In this document: positions 28,606-37,560 of the stretch, piece by piece
How positions within the stretch are numbered: the stretch's first letter is position 1
Layout of the letters: each line of letters opens with the position of its first letter
Origin: Welwitschia mirabilis
Lineage: Eukaryota > Gnetophyta > Gnetopsida > Welwitschiales
NCBI GenBank assembly: GCA_051453625.1
Contig: JBOZIK010000001.1
Location: 283,563,821-283,627,820, forward strand
Reading direction: 5' to 3'
DNA length: 64,000 nucleotides
Program-made: the position numbers and the translations under genes
Notes under the pieces: generated by a model
Told to the model about the DNA's origin: nothing
Seen by the model: only the letters and a program-made list of their open reading frames with translations
Database searches by the model: none

Positions 28606-29171
28606 AGTAGCTAAGAAACTAATAAATTGAATGCGTGTAGTGCAACTTCCTTTATAAAGCCATTAAAAAAAATCATAATAGATCATATATTCTATTCAGG
28701 TTGGCTTTAAAAAGAGAAAAAACAAAACTCTTTAAAACTTCCCTTTTCTTTAAATATTAATATGGCAGTGTTTTAGTTATTAGCAAGTTAATTGATGCTA
28801 GTGTGATGGTAGTCAAATTGGTGGGATACTCGACTTTTATTGAAAATCTTTAATGTGTTAAAACTCTAAATAAGCTAACTAATATATCACAAGTCTCTAT
28901 GCATAACTAAATTATTCACCTAAGTAATGTGCTTCACTTGTTTATATTACTTCTTTAATTTAAAAAAAGGTCCCATACCTTCGTCTTATAAAACAAATGC
29001 CCAACATTTTCTGCCACTCACTCCAAGTTTTTTGAATTTGCTGGGCAATGTTTCAGCCAAGTCCAGTCAAGCAGCTATGATTTCAGCTCCTTCTAAGACA
29101 TTTGCATCTGCAAAACAATTCTCGTTTCAGCATCTTTCTCTTTTCTGAAGCAAAAGAATGTAGTAATTTGC

Positions 29172-29180
29172 TATTTAAAT
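29172..29180 (+). promoter_or_regulatory. TATA-like box of GTD-binding copy B
   Basis: TATTTAAAT, 56 bp upstream of the exon 1 ATG, as in copies A and C. Confidence 0.35.
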
Positions 29181-29227
29181 GCATAAAGGGTGGAGGAAAT
29201 ACACATAGGAATCATCTTTAAAGAAGA

Positions 29228-29574
29228 ATGCTCAGTGGTTTTCATGCAATGGATGCTAAGAAATCATCTCTGAAGATGAATGTGGGTTCTTCTTCATGGT
29301 TTTCATGAAATGTTATCCTTTTCAAGCCACAGAAATGCAACACAAACAACAGCCTAAATATTGCAGATCATTTTGTTAATGGGATATGAAGTGAAACAAT
29401 AGTTGATGAACTATTGAACGACCTTCCATAGCACCTTGCTCTTGGAGATGCCCATGCAGAGCTAGATGCCAAGAGAGAAGCCTCTGCTGTTGGCATTCAA
29501 AATGCTTTAAACATGATTTATCAACTGCAATAAGAGAAATCCTCTCTCGCCCTGGAGCATACTGGTTATTACAA
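29228..29574 (+). pseudogene. GTD-binding (zein-binding) domain protein pseudogene, copy B exon 1
   Basis: Same exon as 12101-12450 with one in-frame codon less. In the ancestral frame it carries at least four stops: a TGA after WFS, a TGA after VNGI, a TAG at 29429-29431 and a TAA within the QLQ.EKSS segment. The TAG is shared with copy A. The coiled-coil core is clear: AHAELDAKREASAVGIQNAL and then LEHTGYYK. The donor is AA|GTATTC. Downstream exons are not on this contig, which ends inside intron 1 at 30138. The opposite strand has a 70-codon open frame that is only a shadow. Confidence 0.7.
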
Positions 29575-30138
29575 GTATTCAGAGCCATAATTTACTGAAA
29601 AAAATTGTTGTTTTACGCATGGCGCTTTCCAGTGTTTCTCAACATGGTTTGGGTTTCGGTTTGCCTACAATTTTGCTGGTTCCTAGAGTTCAGTTGGGTA
29701 TAGAACTCCTAATTTATTGGACACTCTACTATATTTACTGTCTAACTTTTATGGATTTTCTGAAAATTTTATCTTTAAGCTTGATCTCAAAAGGAAACTT
29801 GTAGTTTATATTTTTCAGTTTCTTTGAATTTGCAAATTCTTATATTGGTATTCTAATTTCAATAGCTTTTTGAAGATTCACTTAACTAAATTTCGCAGAT
29901 TCTGTTTTGGATTCATATGCATGGATGCTAGTTCAGCTTTTTTTGGGCTAATTTTGGTTATCATCATTTAGAAAAATATTTTCATGCATAGGTTTTTTGA
30001 TTGTCTTGATTGTGTAGAGTTTGTTTTTTTTTTCAATTGGCTTGAATTTTGGTTTCTTTTACGGGATCCCAAATTTAATAAAAGTTTTTGGTTCTTCATC
30101 CTAAATTTTACATTGTTTTCTAACACCAGCTTTTTCCA

Positions 30139-30238
30139 NNNNNNNNNNNNNNNNNNNNNNNNNNNNNNNNNNNNNNNNNNNNNNNNNNNNNNNNNNNNNN
30201 NNNNNNNNNNNNNNNNNNNNNNNNNNNNNNNNNNNNNN
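30139..30238. other. 100-N gap closing contig B and re-entering LINE #1
   Basis: Left of the gap is GTD-binding intron 1, matching copy C at about 63670-63690. Right of it is the LINE #1 3' region, overlapping the sequence at 17819. Confidence 0.95.
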
Positions 30239-30903
30239 AGCTTCAAACTAGAAAACTTGAAATATTAGTTATCCTTTCTAAGTTAAATGAACCCAGAGTA
30301 CGGTTAGGCCCTTTATTCTCTAGGATGAGAAGGCACCTATCAAAGGTTAGGATTTTCTCTGTTTCTACAGCTGCTTTCCTTCCTATTAGTCTTTCTTGAG
30401 GTAGTTTCCTTATGCTTCGAGCATGTTTTGATTGCTATTATGCATTTTTTTCCCATAGTTTTTTTACCACCTACTTTATTTTGAGATGGAGATAAAATGG
30501 CACATCTGCACCCTGCGATGTAGGGGTGTTAGAGTAATAGGATTAAAGAAATCAACCAAGCGTTTAGCAAGTGGTACTCATTATTAGTGTAAGGGGAAGT
30601 TAGGAGGCATTTCCATGNNNNNNNNNNTCACCTACCAGCAAAGTTTGGATAAGATCAAACTTGGATGATGTGTCTCTCTAGATTACTATGTTTTTAGCTT
30701 TGTCCTCCAGCCACTGAGCTATTGGTCTAATTGTTAATTATGGTGTTGCTATATTGTGTGTAGAGTTAGCTTTCATAATTGTTTTTTCTTTTTCTTCTTA
30801 TAGTTAATCGAGCCTGGTATATATCTCTCCTTAAGTTCTTTATTTATGTTGAGATTTTGTAAGTATTAGTAATTAAATTCACCAAAAAAATTTCATTCAA
30901 AAA
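30239..30903 (+). mobile_element. LINE #1 3' end with A-rich tail
   Basis: This is the 3' tail of the LINE that starts at 15017, ending in A-rich runs (around 30882-30908) directly against the target-site duplication. It includes a 10-N gap at 30618-30627. A short stretch at its left end reads LQTRKLEILVILSKLNEP in frame with the left flank (DAQLQTRKLE). I take this as LINE sequence, although a captured fragment cannot be excluded. Confidence 0.7.
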
Positions 30904-30919
30904 AAAAATTCACCACCCT

Positions 30920-31470
30920 GATCCATTCAAAGTATCTAAATGTTTCTCTTAGCTTCATTCTCCATGAGGGCTTTAAAGGTCTTAAACATAGAAAAAGCAT
31001 CTGATTTTGCCTGCAAAAAGTACACCTAAGTTATTCTTGAAAAATCATCAATAAAGGTATTAAGTAAGGTTTACCTCCATTTGATGATGATGTTATTGGT
31101 CCAAAAATGTCTGAATGCACCAGTTCTAAATGATCTTTTATTTTCTAGAACTTCCCGTTTGGAAATGGTGAGAGATGTTATTTGCTAACAACATAATATT
31201 CACAAACTTTAGGAGAAACATCAATTTGAGGAAGGTCTATAACCATATTTTTTTGTTGAAGAGTCTTCAAGCCATTAAAACTCAGGTGCCCATAATGAAA
31301 ATGCCCTAACCAAAAAGGTTATTTTATCTGAGCCATCAAGCAATATCGAATACTTTCAATCTTCAAAGGGAATAATCTATCTGAATTCATTTACACAATA
31401 GTAATAGCACCTTTAATGGAATCATAAATTTCACATGCAGCATATTTAATAGTGACAATATATCCCTTCT
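30920..31470 (-). pseudogene. Copia #1 pre-integrase and integrase core
   Basis: The minus strand shows a GAG-pre-integrase zinc-binding block (HLSFNGLKTLQQKNMV with a following C..C-like piece) and then the integrase core with TFIDDFSRIT and VYFLQAKSDAFSMFKTFKAL. Integrase inserts the element cDNA. The core is interrupted at SDQGGEF by LINE #1 and resumes at 15016. Stops and shifts of frame are present. Confidence 0.8.
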
Positions 31471-31477
31471 CTTACAA

Positions 31478-31696
31478 CTACCTAGCACTTAGTAAGTTAC
31501 TTTTCAGATCAAGAACATACAAAACATTAGAAATTTTCTCCATGAAACCATTCTTGGCTCTTATCTTAATATCACCTTTACCCATAACTTCAATTTTAAA
31601 GGAACCATCAAAAGAAACTATAGAATGAAATTGTTGATTGAGAGTTGAAAAAGAGGACTTACTTCCATACATATGGTTGCTAAAACCTATGTCCAC
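31478..31696 (-). pseudogene. Copia #1 protease region
   Basis: 72 open codons begin DIGFSNHMYGSKSSF, the copia aspartic protease block that normally reads D-S/T-G-C-S-N-H-M. Here the catalytic triad reads DIG and the Cys is Phe, so the active site looks damaged. The block ends LYVLDLKSNLLS, the usual junction to the pre-integrase domain. Confidence 0.85.
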
Positions 31697-31903
31697 ACAT
31701 CAAATTTCTGAATCATCTACCTTTTCTTCTTGTGCAGCCATCAACAAGGTTTTTGCTTCCTCTTTTTTAATAAACTTTAAACATTATGCCTTGTCTTTGT
31801 TATTAGGTAGTCGTGTATGATATTTTAATTTAAAATGACCAAATGTATGACACCAAAAGCATTCTACCTTAGATTTGTTAAAATCATGACTCCTGCCTTT
31901 GCC

Positions 31904-32660
31904 TTAGTTATCCTTGGGATCCTTGAAATCATGTCCTCTGCTACCTCGATCTTGATCATGTCCTCTGCCTCTACCTTGTCCTCTTAAATTATTCGCGTTG
32001 TTAGAAGTCTTTAGGACCTGCTCCTTTACTCTTAAAGTACGGTTCATCTTCTTTTTATGAACAAGAAAAGAGCTTTGCAACTCGTTAAAAGAAAGTGAGT
32101 CTATATCCTTTGACTCCTCAATTGAGTAAATAACATAATCAAATTTTGGAGACAAAGAGCATAAAATATTTTCTACAATTATGAAATCCTTCATCTTCTC
32201 ACTATGACATCGCATCTTATTATAAATCTCCATTGTCTGGGAATAATAGCTAGGGACGATTTCTCCGTCCTTCATTGTCAGCATCTCAAAATCCATTTTC
32301 AATGCTTGAAGTTATGCATGCTTCACTCTCACAGACCTTTGGTACTTCTTCTTCATAGAATCCCATATATTCTTGGAGGTCTCTTTGCAAAGAATAGTCT
32401 CCAGGATTAGATGATCGATGGCCTAAAATAGGTAGTTTTTTTTATTTTAAATCTTTAAGATTTCTACCTTCAAGAGCTATCTTTTAGGTATTGGTCATGG
32501 ATGAGGCTTCTTTTGATTCTCTGATCCCATTCTCAATAATTAATCAATACTCCTTTGATCTCAGAAAATTTTCCATCAGCATACTCTAATGGTTATAGTG
32601 ACCATCAAAGTGTGGAATTGTTGCTTGTACAAAAGCTTTAGACATCATCAATTTGCTGCA
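31904..32660 (-). pseudogene. Copia #1 gag (UBN2-type)
   Basis: The N-terminus is near 32660 (MSKAFVQATIPHFDGHYNHW). A 132-codon open frame at 32302-31904 contains the UBN2 gag block (ENILCSLSPKFDYVIYSIEE and SFNELQSSFLVHKK) and an Arg/Gly-rich tail (GQGRGRGHDQDRGSRGHD). A broken CCHC zinc-knuckle region follows downstream. Gag forms the virus-like particle that packages element RNA. Frameshifts separate the two parts. Confidence 0.85.
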
Positions 32661-32690
32661 ACAAAAAGAAAGGGATTTTGGAGAAAAAAT

Positions 32691-32703
32691 GGCTTTAATA
32701 CCA
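32691..32703 (-). other. Copia #1 primer-binding site
   Basis: On the minus strand TGGTATTAAAGCC lies one base inside the 5' LTR. It matches the usual plant copia site TGGTATCAGAGCC, complementary to initiator-Met tRNA, with two transitions. Confidence 0.8.
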
Positions 32704-32704
32704 C

Positions 32705-32967
32705 TATTAATAGAGACACGAGAAAGAAGATAAATATGAAAGATAGGGAAGAACAAAACTTTATTTCTTTTCCACACAGAAACATATAAAACATAGCTCT
32801 ATAAATGGAGATATTACTCAACTATAAAATACATAAAAGTAGAAACAAAATAGTAACAAAACTGATTTACTCCTAATACCAATCTAAACTAACTAATACC
32901 AAATCTGAAAAAACAAAAAACAAATTTGACTTGGTCTACTGTGACTTGGTCTATTGACCTCATAACA
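32705..32967 (-). repeat. Copia #1 5' LTR
   Basis: 263 bp matching 12551-12814. On the minus strand it starts TGTTATGAGG. The outer end abuts the ATTTT target duplication, and the inner TG has become TA on the plus strand. Confidence 0.85.
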
Positions 32968-33255
32968 ATTTTACTAGTTCCTAGAGTTTAGTTGGATGTT
33001 TTCTTTTAGAACTCCTAATTTATTAGATAGTTTAGATCTTTCGATTGATTTGAATTTACAAATTCATATATTAGTATTCACCAGACATCCAAATTAATTT
33101 GCAAACATTTTTTAGCATCTATAAGAGTTGATTCTGTTATAATAATCCTTTTTGAATTGTATATTCTAGCTGGAATAATCTTAAAATAATATATGCCATG
33201 GATTGTTGGGGCTTTCTAGTCTGAAATTAATTTTTAAGACATTTTATAATGGTAG

Positions 33256-33708
33256 GAAAACCAAAATTAGATTGGCTTTTGTGCAACAGAATCTTATTTA
33301 CTAGGAAGATCTATTGAAGAAAAAGGATGAATAAATTAGGTTTTTATAGGACTAGATTCGCACATATAGAACTTGGGGGTAAAATGATGATAGGGTTATT
33401 GATTTTCTATCAACTTTCCTTACTTGAATACTCCTTCAAATAATTTAGATACTTCTAATAAAGTTGATTTTGATGACCTTGTGGGAAATAGTCAAAATTT
33501 TGATTTGGACTACTTTGAATTTAAGGTTCAAAAATCATGATGAAAAAACAACTTCATGAGTGAAAATGATGAAAACAATAATAATAGTAACGGGGTAGGT
33601 CACAAAGACACCTAGCTGAATGATACTAGGCCTCTTGCATGCATCAACCACATGATCATCACAAGGAGGTTAACTATATTGGCAAGTCGGGTGGCATCCT
33701 TTCTAAGG
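33256..33708 (+). pseudogene. GTD-binding pseudogene copy A, exon 2
   Basis: It follows a TAG acceptor that matches the CAG acceptor of copy C. The frame reads TKIRLAFVQQNLIY, stop, EDLLKKKDE, stop, IRFL, and further stops around RTYRT, the second half of the GTD-binding domain. The C copy has YYEELLEEKNEEIRFL here. After a frameshift an acidic stretch follows (NKVDFDDLVGNSQNFDLDYF), then HDHHKEVNYIGKSGGILSKG up to a GTATGT donor. At least five stops make it dead. Intron 1 has also lost about 340 bp relative to copy C. Confidence 0.65.
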
Positions 33709-34267
33709 GTATGTAATATATGCATATGAATTTTTCCATATCCTTACATTTTATTTGATCAAGCCTCTTTATTGTGATAGATTCAATTAAATTTTTTATA
33801 TTTAAACTGTATTGTAATTCTGCTTTTGGTGATTTGCATAATATGTTCTTAAAGGTAGGTAGAGCATTATGGGGTATTTGCTTATTTATATTTATTGACA
33901 GTCAAAAATCTTTGAAAAAGAGTTAGAAGGTAAATACATAAAATGGCTTAATAAGGCCTTTCAGTTTTCAAAACACATTTTAATATCAAGCTTCTAAAAA
34001 TGTTGTAATGCTACTTCTTTAGCTCCATTTACTATTCCCTAGGGCCTCATTTAAAGTGTTGTAGATGGGACTTCAAATCAATGTGGTATTGGACTATTTG
34101 TTAATATGTGGATAATTAATATCAAATATGATCTTGTGCAAAGTCATTATTGCTAAATCTAGTGAAATAAATGTTTATAGTGTATTACATATCCTATACT
34201 GAACAATTTCACTATATAATTGAATTTGAAAATTCTTAGTTGCATAGCACTGATTGGCTAATTTCAG

Positions 34268-34431
34268 ACCTATTAACCAATTCCAATCAATATAGATATG
34301 ATCATAGAAGGGTGCATTATACTATCATCACTGGAATCCATGAATTCATTATCGTTTATTACTAGAAGAGATCAAAGTACAATGACCTTCAAGAAGAACA
34401 TCTAAGATGTTTTCAAATGATCTCAACAAAG
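34268..34431 (+). pseudogene. GTD-binding pseudogene copy A, probable exon 3
   Basis: Predicted from ATTTCAG acceptor and GTAAGA donor bounds with a frame containing one stop: NSNQYRYDHRRVHYTIITGI and later KYNDLQEEHLRCFQMISTK. The basic RRVH segment recalls the linker after the GTD-binding domain in this family, but no other copy in the window covers this exon. The remaining 3' exons are missing or lie in the gap at 34867. Confidence 0.4.
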
Positions 34432-34966
34432 GTAAGATCTTAGATGTTTTGATACTATCTAACCAAACCTCCATTACCTTCATAATCAGTTTCTCATGAC
34501 TTGTCCTCATAATCCTTTATTTATTTTTTTCTATCTTAATTAACTATCTCTTTCCATATCACATTTTTCTTTCTGAAAGAATATTATTTTTATGGGGATG
34601 GTTACTAAATGTTAAGGGAAGAAGTAATCAACTTTAGCATTTTTTGGCTATCTTTTACTTTTTTGTAACTTTGTTAATAAAATTAAAGAAAGTTTTATAT
34701 ATGATAAGTTTTGTTTTTAACTTATATTAACATAAGAAACATTATGAAACATTGGAAATAAAACAAGTAAAAAACTTATAGATGTAACCTACGAAATGGA
34801 ATGATTTAAACATGGCCATGCAAGAACCACAATGATTGCAACAAACTTATAAAAGCATTTTTTAACNNNNNNNNNNNNNNNNNNNNNNNNNNNNNNNNNN
34901 NNNNNNNNNNNNNNNNNNNNNNNNNNNNNNNNNNNNNNNNNNNNNNNNNNNNNNNNNNNNNNNNNN
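34432..34966. other. Unassigned intron-like sequence and a 100-N gap (34867-34966)
   Basis: AT-rich sequence downstream of exon 3 of pseudogene A. No further exon is recognisable before the gap. Confidence 0.5.
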
Positions 34967-37560
34967 TTACAATTAATTTTTAATCTAAATAATAATATAA
35001 AATAAAAATTCAAAAGGTTTAATATATTTTTAGGATTAGTTCTAAAGTTTCTAAGATTAATTCATTAATCTAATTATTAGGGATTTGGGACAAGGGAAGC
35101 ACGAGACCCGAAAAAAGGTTTTATTACTATTGGAAGAATTAAATTTACAACATCAAAAGGTCAAAAGTACCTAATAACTTAAAATGTAGAATAGCAAGTA
35201 ACTAAACTATAGAAACATAGAATAAAAAAGACTATGAAAGGGGGAAAAACTAAAGTAAGATAGAACTATGCCAACTATAATTTAGAGAAAACCAAAGCTT
35301 AAGTACTTACATCAGAGAGTCCCCTTGCAATTTTTTTGTTTTTGCTATATGGGTATGAATATGAAAAGATACTAGTCAAAAGACACTACATTTTCCTATA
35401 TATCCCAAAAAAGGAAGAGAAATTATCTTGTCTTTCATATGAAATAAAAAAATTCAAGATTTGATGATGTTCGATCAGAAAACTAAGCTTGTCATAAATT
35501 CCAATTAGTTGATGAAAAAATAATGTCCAAATTCATGTGAATATAAGGAAGAATCGTTAACAAAATGCAAATTTAATAAAATGAAATTTCCTTATCAAGC
35601 CCTATTACATATCATGTTGATGAGCTTGAGAAATAAAATGAGTAGAGATGATAAAAAGATAAGGAGACAACATATAACCTTATTTCATAGAGCAACGAAT
35701 AGGGAAAAAAAATGCATACCATAATAAATAACTATATAGGTATTTGCATTGACAAAGAGACATCACACCATATGGAGAAATTGAGATTCAAAACCTAAAT
35801 TTTCCATATAAGCTAAAATGAAATTACATTTGACTTCATCATATGCTTTGGGATAATCAAGTTTAATAAAGTCCATAGGTTGATTAGAATTAATTGCCCA
35901 CTGATGTGCTTTCTCAGATGTTACAACATTTGAAAGAACATATCTAACTAAAGCAAAATTCATTTATCACTATGTGATAATATTTAGATTTTTTTTTTTC
36001 AATACTTTAAGTCAAGAACTTTGTGTAAATTTTATAAGTAACATTTAATAAAGTAATAATCTACATCTACTAATCATAAAAGAATCCCTAGATTTAGCAA
36101 AAGATGAATAACACCTTTGTTTATATGATGCCTATGTGAACCTTGAAGTAGGATCTCCCTTATAAAATTAAAATAATTACAACCCAATAAATGCTAGTTC
36201 TTTTTAAAATCTCCACAAGAAAATCATCAAAGCTAGGATCTTTACCATTTGTCATACCAAAATAACCATCTCTAAGCTCTTAAAGAGTAATTTTTGTATC
36301 TAACATTTGACACATTTCTATAATAATAACTAGGAAAATAAATGAAGAAAAATTTTAAAACTCTTTCATATTAATTAGTGTTGGTTGGAATAGTTTTTGA
36401 AAATTCTCTATTAAAAGATTAAGGATGTTACTATGATTATCAAGAATTTAATGATGATAATGTGAAGTAGTAATTTAAATTCTACTGTTAGAGTGATTTA
36501 AAGATTTCAAAGGATCATGAGATTTGATAAGCATAAAAAGTAGATTTTAATTAAAAGAATCATGAACGAACTAATTATTTAAATCTCAAATTTTCTAGAT
36601 TAAAAAATGAAAACAAGATTTTCCTTATCTATCTATTGATTTTTCTAAAAAGCGAGAATAGTTTCTAACTTAACAAAAGTATGATGCCACTAATTAATCC
36701 ATCTTATTAGGCAAGAATGCCTAGGCTCTGTGCTCTAATAAGCATGAAGAATTTATTTCCCACTATTGGAATTCTACCAAAAGGTATTAAGATAGAATAG
36801 ATGGCAATAACCTCTTAGAGAGGAAACAAAAAATCTCATGAACACCTGAATAAGAATATGATCTACTAAAACTATTATGTTTAAATCCTTGGTGGAAGTA
36901 TAAATTAACATAAAAAAAGTAATAAAATATATCTAAACATGCATAGATTCATTAAGTACCTTGATAAAAATTTATCCAAGTAAAATTTTGTTATATATTT
37001 TGGAAAAAGTAAGAAATTACATGTGAAAGAAAAAATTAATTTAAATTACAATCAAACATCCAATTCAAGAGGATGCAAGAAAGATTCCTTTCCATCCAAC
37101 TTATCAGAAGATGAACCAATCATACTAAAACCTTTGATTTAAGACCAAGGAATAGAAGCTAATATATGTGTTAAATCTCTTCAAAGTTAAATTTCGTCAT
37201 GCATATAATTAGCATCATACATGAAACAAATATCAAACATATGATCTATAAAAGAAAAGAATGATTCAACAGGACCATTATCAAGAATATAAAATAGAAG
37301 AGTCAAATCATGAAGTTTAATGAGAAGAAACCAAAATGACATTCCATTCCTATCCTTTAAGAGAGGAAGTATCAAAAACTTAAATTTTATGCAGTATCCC
37401 AAGAGAGAAAAACTACAAATCTAAAGTTGCAATTTTAATCTCTTGAAGTAAGAAAAGATCTAAAGAAAGAGAAACATTAGAAAGAAAATCCCTAAACTAC
37501 TTTCATTAGAGCTTGTTAAGAAAGCCTAAAACATTCCAAGAAATAATATTTATTAAGATA
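34967..37560 (-). mobile_element. L1-type LINE #2 (minus strand), decayed
   Basis: On the minus strand the endonuclease starts near 37555 (IISWNVLGFLNKL, then LDLFLLQEIKI, which carries the catalytic Glu). The reverse transcriptase begins at 35963 and a later block reads NLHFVNDSSLYSHEF near 35560, a decayed version of HLQFADDTLLF. The element would copy itself by target-primed reverse transcription. The 3' end is near or inside the gap at 34867-34966. It is broken by many stops and is clearly a different lineage from LINE #1. Confidence 0.75.
35763..35963 (-). pseudogene. LINE #2 reverse transcriptase, N-terminal block
   Basis: 66 open codons contain EKAHQWAINSNQ, PMDFIKLDYPKAYDEVKCNF and ENLGFESQFLHMV. 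This aligns with the plant LINE block 'E..H.W.....Q.M.F.KLDF.KAYD.V.W.FL...M..MGF...F..MV'. The catalytic Asp of KLD.xKAYD is kept, but the flanking frame is interrupted. Confidence 0.85.

Larger units (their letters stand above)
18812..29690 (+). repeat. Unit B: second copy of the ~11 kb spacer and GTD-binding exon 1
   Basis: Collinear with unit A (1222-12550) through the GTD-binding exon and into intron 1. It lacks about 770 bp present in A (around 10520-11287) and in C; a TC microsatellite occupies the deletion point. It holds the paralogous reading-frame remnants at 23969-24307 and 24808-24954. It continues as intron sequence matching copy C until the contig ends at 30138. Confidence 0.8.
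15017..30903 (+). mobile_element. 5'-truncated L1-type LINE #1 inserted in copia integrase
   Basis: It is bounded by the target-site duplication AAAAATTCACCACCCT (15001-15016 and 30904-30919). The right copy is preceded by an A-rich tail, so orientation is plus. LINE sequence proper is 15017-17841 and 30239-30903, about 3.5 kb. It covers the end of the endonuclease linker, reverse transcriptase and C-terminal region, so the 5' part was lost at insertion as is common for LINEs. The 12-kb contig between the gaps at 17842-17941 and 30139-30238 is not LINE. The flanks of those gaps overlap (AGCTTCAAACTAGAAAACT on both), which indicates direct continuity. Confidence 0.85.
12551..32967 (-). mobile_element. 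Ty1/copia LTR retrotransposon #1, interrupted by a LINE and a misplaced contig
   Basis: Read on the minus strand, the order is 5' LTR (32967-32705), primer-binding site, gag (about 32660-31904), protease (31696-31478), pre-integrase and integrase (31470-30904, resuming 15016-14300), reverse transcriptase (about 13760-13119), RNase H (13097-12900), polypurine tract and 3' LTR (12814-12551). It is flanked by the 5-bp duplication ATTTT at 12546-12550 and 32968-32972, and copies B and C show the uninterrupted intron site. The copia sequence itself is about 4.5 kb, normal for the family; the rest of the span is the inserted LINE plus contig B. Stops and frameshifts are frequent, so it is dead. Confidence 0.9.

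Noticed and set aside
28385-28606. 73-codon open frame ending in a long Leu-Ser repeat
   Set aside because: The repeat is translation of the TC microsatellite; the preceding part matches non-coding spacer in units A and C.
30239-30320. LINE 3' transduction of a gene exon (LQTRKLE reading)
   Set aside because: The reading is short and the region is followed by a normal A-rich LINE tail. Contig overlap explains why it appears on both sides of the gaps.
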